Assembly: GCA_903772945.1 (NCBI GenBank)
Contig: CAICTM010000276.1
Span: 1 to 64,000 of the forward strand
Reading direction: 5' to 3'
Length of the DNA stretch: 64,000 nt
Origin: Seminavis robusta
Lineage: Eukaryota; Bacillariophyta; Bacillariophyceae; Naviculales; Naviculaceae
Positions 1 through 11,340 of the stretch are shown piece by piece. The notes beneath the pieces were generated by a model. It was not told the origin of the DNA, searched no databases, and was given only the letters and a program-made list of their open reading frames with translations. Position 1 is the stretch's first letter. Every line of letters begins with the position of its first letter. Position numbers and translations under genes: made by a program.

Positions 1-1929
1 GAAGAGAGAGATTAAGAAAAACTAATCAAACGAGAGAGATCCACAATCAAAGAACGTAGATCTGAACTCCCGCGGAAGACTGTAGAGTGTGATAGAGTAG
101 TTGCGGTAGCAATCCTACTCACTCCACGATCCAAAAACGGAACGCGTGGAAGATTCGTATACATTTATCTATAGCTGAAGACTCTCCACGGCTAATATCT
201 AGAGCGATGTTTCATCATCAACCTAGTATGACTAGAGCGTCATTGAGAACCCTGTCTCAATAACTATTCACGAGAGACTCAGTCATGAGTCAAACTCAAA
301 CCCTATCTAGGATCGAGTCGCGAATAAGGCTAAGAGCCGTGTATTGCAATTACTGTACGGTTTGGCCTACATGTGCAGTCACGAATTCTCATAAGGTGTT
401 ACTGGTCTAGCTATGAGATAAGTAATTCGAGTCCTGCATATCAATGCTTTTACCTACTAAAATGTACTAGTAGAATCATTTACTATACAAAGTACTGTAC
501 GAATCTATCAGATCACGATTTGGCCAATGCTGCATAAGTCTGTGAAAAGGAATTTCGTACTGTTCATGCCAACCACTGTGCGAATCTATAGTAAAATAGT
601 ATGATTGTGCTTTGTCAACACGACATGGTGCTCCACCTCGCTAGCTAGCTACTACATAGCTACTTTTTATGCAGGTTTCTACCGCTTCCTCTTTTTATCT
701 CTAACCCTTGTATTTCAATAAAATTAGTTTATTACAAAATTCCATGCTCCCCAGTGGCCTTCCTAGGGTCGTTATGGCATTAGATGTTGGTGCTTCTCCC
801 AAGTTCTTCTCCCGAAGAGGTTGACTACTACATGCATTAGTTGTTTGGCTCATTTTCGTTGCTGTACAGGCAGAAGAGTACTAAAATGCTAGTATCAACT
901 AAGTTTGTTGTTGGTGTTGGTTATCGGTTCTCTTCTCTGTTTGAAAAGCAACAGGAATAGCCAAGTTTGTTGTTAGTGTTGGTTATCAGTTCTCTTCTCT
1001 ATTTGTAAAGCACCAGTAATAGAGGTCTCGAGCACTTTCAAATAGCTCCAGTAGCTTCATGTAGCTCCAGTACCTTCACTGGGAGCTCCACGTAGCTTCA
1101 GTACATTCACTAGGAGACCTCGTTGCCTATTCAAATAGCTCGCAAACCCCAAAAAATAGGGCTCTTTTCCCAAAACCAACTGCTTGCTTCAGCCAACTTG
1201 CCATAAAAGTTAGCCAGAGAACTGGGAAAGCTAACCATCACGGTGTTGGGTCAAAGCTGAAAGCTAGTGGAAAACTCCTGGAAAGCTAACCTGTAAACAG
1301 AGCATTAACCTCCAACACGAACTATCCGAATTCTCCCAGCTCTCCTCCTTTTCTCCAGGCTCCCGGCCAACTTTCTGAGCTGCGCCCGGAAAGTTGGGAT
1401 TTTTGGACAGGGGGAATAATGAGAGGAATGGAGGAATTCCCCAATCCCTCGAAGGAGCAGGAACAAGACTTCACAGTCATGAACATGACTGGGAGTCATG
1501 AATCAGTACTGTTCTACACAAGTCTACGTGGAGTCACTAGTGTGACTGGCAGTTAATTCTTTTCCCCCATTCCCTTTCCCTTTAATGCTTCCTTATAACC
1601 CTGAAGGAATAGTGGCGGATTTCCCGGAGTCGGGGAATTCCTGGAAGGAGTACATGTAGACTATACAACTTTAGAAGATTGAAATCAGCCGAATTCCGCA
1701 TCTTGCAGGCGAAGTCAAGCCCCTCCCGAAATCAAACTACTGTATATACCTTATCCCTATATGATGCGAGCGTGCAAGGCACACTCTCTTCTTGAAGCGC
1801 CCGTCCGACTTTTCCCCTTTTTCAAGCTCCTCATCAAAAGCTGCTGCAACCAGTTTGCTCAATTTTGCATCTCTCAAAAAAACACTCGACACTCCCAACT
1901 GCCTGCATTCAAAGTAGAGAGATCGAACC
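1..1929. other. Intergenic, no gene seen
   Basis: No convincing coding region is visible. The stretch is AT-rich with short repeats: a two-copy tandem repeat at 901-1022, and degenerate TAGCTCCAGTA-type words around 1030-1120. A 5' part resembling the tail of a longer element cannot be ruled out because the window starts here. Confidence 0.5.
901..1022. repeat. Two-copy tandem repeat, period 62 bp
   Basis: Bases 901-960 and 963-1022 align along their length with a few substitutions. Both copies begin AAGTTTGTTGTT and end in AATAG. It is non-coding and looks like a simple local duplication. Confidence 0.75.
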
Positions 1930-2889
1930 ATGTCGACCATCAAGCTCGTCAAAGAAGCCATCGGGGCTCTAAAAGACCGTACTGGATCATCTCTGATTGC
2001 CATCAACAAGTGGATCGAATCTGAAAAGGAGGTAAGGCCGCAAACAGTCTCAGGGGAAGCGAAGGTGATCAACAGCGGATCGTTTTTTCGTCAGCGATCG
2101 ACCATGGCGAAAAGTCACTTTAGGTTCGCTTTTGCCGACCCAGACCAACCAAAGCTGATGGCATACATACACGCAGACACTCTGCTGCATTTGTGTGGCT
2201 TATTATGCCTCTGTTGTGAATATTTTGGCTGTTTTGAGCTGTGAGAAATTTGTACATGGTCCCTGGTACATTTTTCTAGGGCGAAAATGTGATGATGGAT
2301 TTTGCACCAACCACTCCACCCCCAGCCTTGAAACTCACAGATCATCTCTCTCTTACACCCCACCAGCAAACTGTCAAAAAACATGTAATGAAAGCCGCCC
2401 TCAAGAAGGCAGTGGAAGACGGAACCCTCATTCAAGTGAAAAACAGTTACAAACTCAGCCCGGAGGCGAAGAAGGAGGCTCCAAAGAAGGCAAAGGCACC
2501 GGCCAAAAAAGAAAAGGCGGCCCCAAAGAAAAAAGAAACCAAGGCGAAAAAGGTAAGCATAGTTTTATTTTCTCCCATTCCTTGCTTTGTTTCTGTGGTC
2601 TCTGACGTGCTTGCTTGTGCAACGTAAAGACAACTGCCAAGAAGAAGGTAAGAACCCCCATGTTGGACCTGTTTGACAACGAGGAAGATGATTCCTCATG
2701 ACCAGCCTTCTCCTTCCCCAGACCACTGCCAAGAAGGACAAACCATCACCAAAGAAAAAGTCAACTACCAAAAAGGAGAAGCCTGCAGCTAAATCCAAGC
2801 CAGCAGCAAAGGCTACCAAGAAAACCACCAAGAAGAAGACTGCAACCAAGAAAACCGCGGCCAAGAAATCTTCCAAGAAAAAGCAGTAA
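1930..2889 (+). CDS. Linker histone H1 (four exons)
   Basis: Linker histone that binds nucleosome entry/exit DNA and compacts chromatin. Exons by GT-AG signals: 1930-2031, 2367-2552, 2630-2647 and 2722-2889, all joined in phase 0, giving about 157 residues. Residues 1-34 plus exon 2 form the winged-helix H15 domain (SLIAINKWIESEKE, then VKKHVMKAALKKAVEDGTLI). The rest is a lysine/alanine/proline-rich basic tail made of AKK and TKK repeats, ending KKSSKKKQ. The winged helix is followed directly by the basic tail, as in short H1 proteins of protists and plants. Exon 3 is a micro-exon of 18 bases coding TTAKKK, and exon 4 opens with a near copy of it (TTAKKD). The start was chosen because ATG follows ACC and opens the conserved domain. 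Family assignment is strong; the exact splice set is inferred. Confidence 0.85.
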
Positions 2890-3629
2890 GGATCTAGGCA
2901 GGAAGCCAGGTGTTTGTCCCAGGGGCTGTGGACGCTGGATGTTTCATTATTATGCAAAATATTATGGATTGTGTCTCTTTTTGAGCGGGAAACGACTACA
3001 TGAACGCCCAGCAGTTGTGACCCATGTTGCCCTAGAATCTGGATGTGATCTTTCCTAACCAGCTCTAAACGGAACTAGTATATGATTCCTATGACCCTTG
3101 CCAGTGGTTTAACCAACTTAGTTGACTGAGATAGCTTTTGGATGCCATCTTGGCTTTCTGTATGCTTGACTGCATGGGTGATGTGCATACGCAAGCCAGC
3201 CAGGGCGCAGATTCAATGTCCAACATGTGATGTTGGTTTCAAATATACTCTACGTCGTCTCAAGCCCATTCAACTATACAGTAGGCTATGTTGTGGTGTT
3301 ATTGATTGGTCTTGCAATGAGAGGCTGCTTCCCACCCACGAGAAAGTGCTTCTTCAGCTGACCTTCAAGGTCATGCATTATGCATTGTTCTTCGAGCGGC
3401 TGAGGCATTTCAAGTTCTTGTTTTGTTGCTCCAGCTAATTAAGCCAGCTAAGCGGTTCAGTCGTTCGTGGAAGCATTTTCGAATACTTTCAACCCTAATT
3501 GGGATAAATCACTCGAGCCGGCAGCACCTAAGAGTTCGTTAATTCTTCTTCCCCAACGAAACGAGCAACAGCTCCAGCAACACACACAACCAAACCAAAA
3601 TCAAATCATAACACGACATTGAATTCACC
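2890..3629. other. Intergenic between H1 and PEN-2 genes
   Basis: This should hold the H1 3' end and the PEN-2 promoter. A 98-codon open frame at 3142-3438 has no recognisable features and is not called as a gene. Confidence 0.5.
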
Positions 3630-4109
3630 ATGAGATCGGACCTTCTGTCTCAGCGGATCTTTTGGGCCGGCGGCTTTGGTCTGCCCTGGTTATGGATAGT
3701 ACATGTTCTGTATAACAGAGGCCTTGAAGCATCTGGAAATGATCCTGACGAGGCTGGAGATGATACAAACCAGGGACTGCTGGATGCTGATGAACGTGAG
3801 TCATGTCAACACTTTCGAGCTTGGTTTGCTGCGGTGGAAGACCCTTGAGGGATATACAGCTGCGTTTAATTCTCACTTTGCCCTTACTGACTCCTCATCC
3901 CTACAGATTTTCCCGAGGAGCCGACGTCGCTGTCTCCACACCAAATCGCTATGGCTAGAAAATCTTGGGTTGCAAAATGTCAAGGAGGAGCCGTCACAGT
4001 GGTTGGTCTCTGGATTGCGTGGATCGTGATAGCTCAGGTTTTGAAGGGAGAACTTCCAGGCAGTCTTTATGTGAGATCACCTGACGACGGGGACTTTACT
4101 GGTTGGTAA
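3630..4109 (+). CDS. Gamma-secretase subunit PEN-2-like protein
   Basis: Small membrane subunit of gamma-secretase, needed for presenilin maturation and intramembrane proteolysis in endomembranes. Two exons: 3630-3795 (donor GTGAGT) and 3907-4109 (acceptor CTACAG), joined in phase 1, giving about 122 residues; human PEN-2 has 101. Residues 8-29 (QRIFWAGGFGLPWLWIVHVL) match the conserved first hydrophobic hairpin of the family, whose hallmark is GGF-x-x-LP-x-LW-x-V. A second membrane segment lies near residues 82-101 (GGAVTVVGLWIAWIVIAQVL). Between them is an unusually long acidic loop of about 45 residues rich in D, E and N. The C-terminus (DDGDFTGW) lacks the metazoan DYLSF motif, which plant homologues also alter. 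The assignment rests on the first hairpin and overall layout; an unrelated two-pass protein is the alternative. Confidence 0.68.
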
Positions 4110-4313
4110 ATCAATTGATGCGGCGGAAGAGTTATGCAACAATATACAAACATTCCAAACAACAATCTGCCAATCAATCAGAGCATGAAACATCCAACAG
4201 GTTCCCATATTAAGTGGTGCTGTCTCTCTGGTCAATTTTTTCGGTTAGTTGGTTGATGTCGAGAAGAATGAGCAGATTGTGTGATATTTATGCTGAGAGA
4301 AAACGGGGGTCGG

Positions 4314-4618
4314 TTGCACTATGTTATCCCTTTTCCAAGAACAAGGAAGGATCTAAGAACGAAGTAGATAAATCTTTGGATTGTTACTCTCGTATGCTGT
4401 TATCAGCCAAATACTCTAGCTATTACATAACTTCTTCCGCTGCTGAATGGGTCCAATTGCACTATGCTAGCCCTTTCCAAAAACAAGGAAGGATCTGTTC
4501 TAGCTAAGAACGAAGTAGATAGATCTTTGGATGGTTACTCTCGTATGTTGTTATCAGCCAAATACTCTACCAGGTAGCTAGCTATTAGATAACTTCTTCC
4601 GCTGCTGAATGGGTCCAA
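4314..4618. repeat. Tandem duplication of about 150 bp
   Basis: Copy 1 at 4314-4456 and copy 2 at 4457-4618 both run from TTGCACTATG to GCTGAATGGGTCCAA. Copy 2 carries two short insertions made of TAGCTAGCTA-like sequence. The copies are close to identical elsewhere, so the duplication is recent. Non-coding, downstream of the PEN-2 gene. Confidence 0.85.
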
Positions 4619-4861
4619 ACCGAACTTGGTCTGCTTTACCCAGTACCGGTACCAATACAGTAGTCTGTCCCAATACGGTACAGCAGAAACCGGACCATAT
4701 CTTGCAACCTTTTCGTTTATTTTTTCTTTCTTCGTGTGCATTTATAAAGTTCGTTTTCTCTGGGCTCAATGATTTCCATCCAATGAATTCGTCTTGTCTC
4801 TGGAACCCTGCTTCTTTCCTCCCATAGCTAGCTAGCCAACGATGATGATAGGATGCGCCTA

Positions 4862-6909
4862 CTAGGCCTCGGCTTCTCTCCCAGCCCTTTTGCCGGCCGT
4901 GGCAGCCAACAATTCCGGCTTGACCTTGAGCAGCTCGAACATGGTAGTCAACTTTCGCGAAGCCTTGTCCCTTTTACTCTTGTTGGCCCGCTTCCGGGGG
5001 GATCTAAAGGTGGCCCTTCGTGGAGACATCACACCACTTGTCTTCTTGCTGTTCCCGCCATACAGTGATTGTGACTGGTTGTCGTCGGTTATCATTGACA
5101 GAACATTTGCATAGAGAGGCAAGGACACAAGCTTTCGGTTGTGCAAGGCAGGTGGATAAGCTGACAAGAGAGTATGAATGCCATCATCCCAGGATCGGCA
5201 TCCCGATTCGACTGCCATAACCAAAGGAAGATGTCCAGTTTTGCCTTGTGGGATCTTGGCAGACTCTGGGTAATGCTGGAGTAGAATTTTGATGACCTTG
5301 TCAAACGCATTGATGGTTTGTGCCACAGTCGCACTGCTAAAGAAACTCAAGACGCCAGTGGCTTCTGACACAATGCTATCTTCATCAGAAGCAGCAACCG
5401 CCGCCGCCGCAGCGGCAGCCAGTGTCGACTTGTCATTGTTGCCACCAGCGCAGTTTGTCGTCAAGTACGACCGTGCCGTCGCCGCGATATGGATCGGAAG
5501 GTTGCCGGCTTCATCCATCTCCTTGATTTGTTCAGGATGAATACTAATGGCAAGTCTCACCATCTCAGGTGGACAACCATAACCGATCAAACCCACGCTG
5601 CTGTGCACAATCCGAAATCGTTTGGGAGAACTATCCCGACGCTGAGGGCTTTCGTCTCTAGCCTCTCTTTCCAAGGACGCAGCGGACTCCCACACGGCCT
5701 TGTCAAGCACGCAGAACGAAAACCCTGTTTAGCTCGACAGGGTCATCAGCATTTGATAGTCCAAACTTCTTCTAACTCACCATGTTGTGCTGCTCAGCCG
5801 ACCAGGATGCCGCTTCTTTGGCCACAGCAATCTCCCCAGGAGAAAGTGGCTGGTTCATGTCCATAAGAACACCGCCGTAGAGTTTGGCCTCATCGTGGGC
5901 GTCACCTTCGCCACCCTTACCCTCCTCGTTGTTCAGACGCTCCCGAGTCAATCGGGTTAGAATGAAACGGGCTCGTTGCCACAGTTCTCCCAATTCTCCG
6001 TGAACCGAAATTGCAGCTGCCAAGGACGCTTTGCTGTGAAAAGGGTGCGTGAAGTGTGAGGGATCTCATTTTAATTAATAGGCGCGCTGTCAAGTAAGCT
6101 GCTGCTTACCTTGGATTGTCCGCATGTTCACGCCAAAGGCGGTCAACCGTATTGATGACACATTTCATTCGTTCACGGTATCGCTTAAAGAGGCAACCAA
6201 GAGGAGTCTGGCCGCTGGCATCACGAATCGTCATGGCATTGATTTTTTTTCTGCCGCCAGGTGGCTGCTCCAAAGAAGAGAAACTCTGCTGAGGCGATAC
6301 GGCTGCCTCTTCATCTTCGTTGAAGAAATCATCCAATCCCAAGAGACGCTTGGAATAGTATTCATCGTCGACAATGACGTTGCCATCGGCCAAAGTGGCT
6401 TCAAGAAGCTTCTGAAAGGCGTTTAATGCCAGTCCACGGAATGACAAACATGCATAGTGAATGGGAGCTCTACCACAGCGAGACAAGTCTGCAGTTGGAT
6501 GTTGTGATTTGTAGGAATCAAAATGCAACGTAGGAGCTGGCTGAGCCGCCGCACACTCCAATAGAGCCTCCAATGCCGGTTCCGAAATGAGATGACTGGA
6601 AGCAATGTGAAGAGGAGTGCATCCTTCTGCATTCACCATACGTGCTGCCTTCTTCAATGCAAGGATGACCTCCACAGGAGGATCAAGGCGGCAAGCCCAG
6701 TGCAACGGACTATTCTTGCTGACATCTTCTTGAACCGTCACTTCCTGCGGATGAGATTTGGCTCGAAGCAAAACGTCATTCCACGCTCGATTCTGGACAT
6801 GATAGAACAACGTAGGGAGATGGGGATGGCGAAAGCGAGTACGAAGGCGGGCCGCACGGGACATGACATAGATCGGGTTGCCCCTCAAGTCCGTCAAAAG
6901 GTGCCTCAT
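4862..6909 (-). CDS. Ankyrin-repeat protein (three exons)
   Basis: Exons, 5' to 3' on the minus strand: 6909-6110 (donor GTAAGC), 6033-5781 (donor GTGAGT) and 5698-4862, giving about 629 residues. Ankyrin-type units are visible: NSPLHWACRLDPPVEVILAL, GCTPLHIASSHLISEPALEALL, GRAPIHYACLSFRGLALNAF and, in the last exon, GNLPIHIAATARSY and GHLPLVMAVESG. A basic region rich in S, R and K (SPRRATFRSPRKRANKSKRD) precedes the C-terminus, together with a poly-alanine stretch in the middle of exon 3. Proteins of this type, with dispersed ankyrin units and a leading LPTLFYHVQNRAWNDVLLRA segment, are numerous in diatoms; their role is unknown, presumably a protein-binding scaffold. The first ATG in the frame is at 6909. 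The acceptor of exon 3 is the least certain boundary. Confidence 0.75.
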
Positions 6910-7878
6910 GGTCAACCCTCTTTTTCGGTAGAGGACTGATAAATGACTTGATGATCACCCCAAAATGAGGTCTTCAAGTCCTCTGTCGCAGTCTGAAGAA
7001 GCACGATTCGTAGAAATGCCTTCTCAAAAACTTGGGTCACCTTGGGCGAGAGGCAAGGAAAAAATGGAACAAAGCAACCAAGCAAACACCTCAACTTTCT
7101 TCTCCCATCAACTCTCTTTGTGATGACAGGAAGAAGGATGTCAAAATAATGATGGACGCTCAATTTATAAAGGTCGAACTGATGTCCATGCCAAGAAAGA
7201 ACAAATAATGCAAACAGGAATTCTTCGCGATAATGAGCGTAGATTCCGTGTAAATGTAACGGTCAGAAATTAAAAGGTAGGTGAGGTAATGTAAGGCAAG
7301 AATCAACTGCAAAGACAAACTACCAGCTGCTATTTAACTCAAACCAATAATACCTAGACTACTCAGAGTGTGGATATTGAATGACGTACCCAGCAACCAA
7401 CCAGGCCTGTGACAACCAAGTCAAGAGCCCAAAGTCAAACAAAAATGAGGGATGGTCAACTCTCAGAGCCGTTCTCATCATTGGCGAATGATTCGATTGA
7501 ATCATTCAATTCCATGAAAGAGAAAGCGTCTTATTCCTCTGTGATGACCGAATCGAATCATTCTAGATTGATTGCATTGTTTGTTTGTTTGCCGGCGGAA
7601 TAGCTAAATTTGTCTGTGTCAGACCTCTATCATGCTGAAGGTAGGTGGACTTCTCATACGGTAGTGCGGGTAGCTCGAAACGGGAGCGCCAGTACTAAGC
7701 CAGACCTCACTCAGTCCTTTCTTGGACAGAGAAAATGCCATCAGACGGATCTGGCAAATATCTAGGTTGACACTCGACTACGTAGTTGCTAGCTCTAGCT
7801 ACAAGACAACTCTGGAACGATGACACCTTTAGAATCCACTTCGCAGGGCTCAGTTCCGTTCAGGTCATGCAAAGAGTG
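6910..7878. other. Intergenic; upstream of ankyrin gene and downstream of MYND gene
   Basis: No convincing gene. It contains several GAATGATTCGATTGAATCATTC-like inverted words around 7484-7512 but no coding signal. Confidence 0.45.
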
Positions 7879-10800
7879 CTAACTCTTTTTCAAGGCTCGT
7901 TTGCCAATCTTTTTGGGAGCACCAAGGGTGGGGCATTCCTTCTTGTGTTTCTTCCAATCATTGGTCTGGCAAGTGCGTCCACAGTAGTAGGTAACGTTGC
8001 ATTGACTGCATTTCTTGAACTCACCGGGCTGAGACTCGATCTTTCCACAAGCGCTACATTTGTTTAATTTGGTGGGTCGATTCACTCTAGCCCGGGCACG
8101 CGAGTTGGGGGCGCGACCATTGCTTTTGTTGCCGCTGCCTCCTCCTCCTGCTCCTCCTTTGTGGTTGTTGTCACCGTCAGAACCACGGCGGGGTGTCTTT
8201 GGTGGTGGGGTCGAAGATGGGATATTGTCGCCAATTTTGGGTAGGAACACTTCAATCACATACTTGTGTTCCATGTCCTGATCAGCGCAAGACTGGAAGA
8301 ATGGTGCCCAATCGGTATTCTTGCGTAGCCCGTTCAACAAGCGTACAAAAATAAACGATCGGGGCGTAATGTCCTGTCGGTTTACCAGTCGACTCAAACG
8401 GGAGATCGCGGCACGAACCACATGGTCTGGATCAGGGAAAACATTGGGAGAAACAGACCCAGCTGTAGCCAGGTAGTTGCCCACGATATTGGCAGCCGCA
8501 GAATTGGTGTCGTCCACGGGAACGTCCAAACAAGCAGCTCCCAACGCCAGGCAGTTCGCTTTCAATACACGTTCTGAGGTAACCTTGTCTCGAATCAAGG
8601 TAGAAAGGAAGATGACACTTCGACTGAGCGCCAGATTGGTCACATGAGTGCGGCCTTCGTCTGTCTCCAATTTATTCCAAGGGAGCTGGGATTTCATTCG
8701 AGCCTCCATTTCTTGGATATCTGATTCAAACGTAGGGTCGTCATTGACAGATTGGTCGTCGTTCTCTGATAGCTTGATTTTGGAGAGACTGCGAGCCATG
8801 AATTCATCAGCGAGTTTCTTGCTAACTTCTCGCACTTCATCCGCTCGCTCTTGAATGCATTTCATGCAGTATGCTGCCCACTTGACAATAGTCTGTTCGA
8901 TGGGTGGTTGGATAGATAAAATCGGCTGGAACCACTCATCGTCCCAGAGCAAATGTCTCGCTAGGAGGATTCCTTGTGACACTTTATTTCCCTCCGGAGA
9001 CACGAATATCGATTCCAGCCAAGCGACCACATCGGGCTGTTGTATCAAACTAGTTCGACAATCCTTGACACAGGATACCTGTGCCAGCCCTCCTACGGCT
9101 TCGACCGAAATCAATGCATTGTCCGACCGCGACAACTCCATCAAGAAGGGGACAATCCCACGTTGGATCATTTTGCGAGCCAGAGGGCCAGGGATGATGG
9201 TCATTCCAGGAGGACCATCCGAATCTTCCTTGATCATTCCAGTGCCGCATAAACGAATCATGAGAGCCGTGCCCTGTGCAGACGAACGCGGTGCCATGAT
9301 TGCTTCACGTTGTGTGACTCGATTGCAGGTTGTCGCAGTAGTAGTATCATACTTGGCCACTGTAGTCATTGTTGAGCCATTGTCGGGGCTGCCTTCCTTG
9401 TCCGGATCATTCTTGGTCGTATTGGCTTCGATGATATTCAAGGAAGCACTACCTTTACACGCTTGTTCCAACATATCCCACGTTTTCTTGGGTTTGACGA
9501 GACCCATGGCCAACTCGACCGATATTCCACAGACAATACGTCCCATGGCTTTCAATGCAGCGCATCGTTCTGCCGCATGTGGCGATTCAATGGATTTCAA
9601 CAGCGACGGTGACACGGATGTTTCAAACAACTTGGACGCTAGTTTTTCATCCGGAGTGAGAGGCGTTGCGGCCGTGGTTCGGTATTCATTTCGATTTTCC
9701 TTATCACCCGTCAGCGTGACAATGATATCGGCCAGAAACATGGTCAAATCGGAATAGAGTCTCCACCACGCATTGGCCGCCCACAACGGACGCACGTCGG
9801 CATCGACTTCCAAAGCAAACGTCAGTGTTCGTTCTCGTAATTCCACCAAGGCTACAGTGTCGTGTTTATTGTTGTTGCTGCTGCTTTTGTTGTTGTTGTT
9901 GCTTGCCGCAATCGATGCCGTGGCCAATCCCCGACAAACATCCGGATCAACCTTTGCCGCCGTCGTGAGCATTTCAACCATGGCCGATACAATGCGCGCA
10001 CAAGTCGCCGAGGAGGGAGCCGTTCCAGGACGCCGCACCAGTAATTGTTGATCCCAGAGCGACACGAGGGTATGAATGTGTTCCTTGATGCAATCACCAT
10101 GATCTTTGCGTTTTCCAGCTGGAATCGTCCCGGCGCCTCCTCCGATTTTGGCCTTGTTTTGTCGTTGTCGTCTTCGGTTCTTTTTTCCGGAAAGTTTTTT
10201 CGCCGACTGTGGTTCTTGATCCAGTACATAGTTGTTTCCCAGGGGTCGGTTGAGTTCCTTGTATTGTTGCTGCAGTTGTTGGCATTTGGTTCGAATAAAG
10301 TCTTCAGTGATTGGTATTCGATTATTATGGTTGTTGTTGCTATTGTTGGCTTGATTATGATGATGATGATGATGATGTTGTAGTTCTTCTGGAGGCTGTT
10401 TGAGACTAGCGTGCTGTTCCTGTTGCCTTCCATTGACACTGGCGATTCCAGCAGGTGCCGACGCCACTTTGGCCGTCTTTTGCTGTTGTGCCTCTTCCAC
10501 CAGGTCGACATATCGTACAAAGGCAGCAATAAAATTCTTGGAGAGTCCTTCTTGCTGTTTCTTTCCAATGGCAGTGTCATCTACTTGGTTTGGTGACGTT
10601 GGATTTGATGATTTCGCCGCAGGTTTCTTGTCTACTTCTTCCGTTTTATTTTGTGTTTGTTGTTGTTGTTGTGTATCATCCATATTTTCGTTGATTGGTG
10701 GTGGTGTGTGTGGGTCTTGAGGATCCTTGAGTGTATCTTCTCCCACAAGATCTTCCTTGTCATCCAGTGGATTGAATCTCCATTTTGTGTCATCAAAGGA

Positions 10801-11340
10801 AAGTCCTTTAATTTCTTGCATTTCCATGAATTCTCCGTACCTGAGTAACCTGACTTCGGCTTCATGTCGTTCTAGCTGATCTTGCCACCATTCATTGGTA
10901 TCTTCTTCTCCTTTGGCTCCTAGATACCAAATGTTGTGTTCACTGTGTTTGACCAAATGATCCTTGGACTGCGCCACAGCGCCAATCTCTCTCATGAGCG
11001 TCATGAAACCACCACAAATCATGGGATCGCCCTTGCCGGATTCAAAGTATTGTCGCAAGGCATGAACCACCAACGGATTGGGAGGACCTTTGGCGTCGCC
11101 TCGTTTTCGACGATCCAATTCCTCCTTGACCAATTTGGGCAAATCCTTGCCCATCTTGTGAGCACTGGCACTCAGAGGATGCAACGGTTCCGCATCGTCG
11201 TCGTCGTCGTCATCGGTCGATTCTTCTTCGTCCTCGTCGGAATAGTCGTCTTCATCATCATCGTCATCATCGTCATCATAGTCCTCTTCGTCAAAATCTT
11301 CCACCTCTTCTTCCAGCTCTGCTGCTTCGGCATCCGCCAT
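7879..11340 (-). CDS. Acidic MYND zinc-finger protein, 1153 aa
   Basis: A single uninterrupted frame. The N-terminus (residues 1-60) is almost wholly D/E. Residues about 215-370 are low-complexity with Q, H and N runs. The middle is helical and resembles an armadillo/HEAT-like scaffold (for example LMELSRSDNALISVEAVGGL), an impression rather than a firm domain call. Near residues 1095-1138 lies a MYND finger with the expected Cys/His spacing: C-x2-C, then C-x2-C, then YYCGRTCQTNDWKKHKKEC. MYND fingers bind proline-rich partners and are common in transcriptional and methyltransferase regulators; there is no SET domain here, so an adaptor role is more likely. The basic tail (KKIGKRALKKS) could be a nuclear signal. 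Its start is about 500 bases from the divergent PHF5A gene. Confidence 0.85.
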   Translation of the reverse strand: MADAEAAELEEEVEDFDEEDYDDDDDDDDEDDYSDEDEEESTDDDDDDDAEPLHPLSASAHKMGKDLPKLVKEELDRRKRGDAKGPPNPLVVHALRQYFESGKGDPMICGGFMTLMREIGAVAQSKDHLVKHSEHNIWYLGAKGEEDTNEWWQDQLERHEAEVRLLRYGEFMEMQEIKGLSFDDTKWRFNPLDDKEDLVGEDTLKDPQDPHTPPPINENMDDTQQQQQTQNKTEEVDKKPAAKSSNPTSPNQVDDTAIGKKQQEGLSKNFIAAFVRYVDLVEEAQQQKTAKVASAPAGIASVNGRQQEQHASLKQPPEELQHHHHHHHNQANNSNNNHNNRIPITEDFIRTKCQQLQQQYKELNRPLGNNYVLDQEPQSAKKLSGKKNRRRQRQNKAKIGGGAGTIPAGKRKDHGDCIKEHIHTLVSLWDQQLLVRRPGTAPSSATCARIVSAMVEMLTTAAKVDPDVCRGLATASIAASNNNNKSSSNNNKHDTVALVELRERTLTFALEVDADVRPLWAANAWWRLYSDLTMFLADIIVTLTGDKENRNEYRTTAATPLTPDEKLASKLFETSVSPSLLKSIESPHAAERCAALKAMGRIVCGISVELAMGLVKPKKTWDMLEQACKGSASLNIIEANTTKNDPDKEGSPDNGSTMTTVAKYDTTTATTCNRVTQREAIMAPRSSAQGTALMIRLCGTGMIKEDSDGPPGMTIIPGPLARKMIQRGIVPFLMELSRSDNALISVEAVGGLAQVSCVKDCRTSLIQQPDVVAWLESIFVSPEGNKVSQGILLARHLLWDDEWFQPILSIQPPIEQTIVKWAAYCMKCIQERADEVREVSKKLADEFMARSLSKIKLSENDDQSVNDDPTFESDIQEMEARMKSQLPWNKLETDEGRTHVTNLALSRSVIFLSTLIRDKVTSERVLKANCLALGAACLDVPVDDTNSAAANIVGNYLATAGSVSPNVFPDPDHVVRAAISRLSRLVNRQDITPRSFIFVRLLNGLRKNTDWAPFFQSCADQDMEHKYVIEVFLPKIGDNIPSSTPPPKTPRRGSDGDNNHKGGAGGGGSGNKSNGRAPNSRARARVNRPTKLNKCSACGKIESQPGEFKKCSQCNVTYYCGRTCQTNDWKKHKKECPTLGAPKKIGKRALKKS

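Noticed and set aside
1-620. Possible end of an LTR or other element at the window start
   Set aside because: No inverted TG/CA ends, repeat partner or coding part is visible; the evidence is too thin.
8855-9757. 300-codon open frame on the plus strand
   Set aside because: It lies wholly antisense inside the MYND-finger gene and has no recognisable domain; the opposite frame has a clear finger and composition of a real protein.
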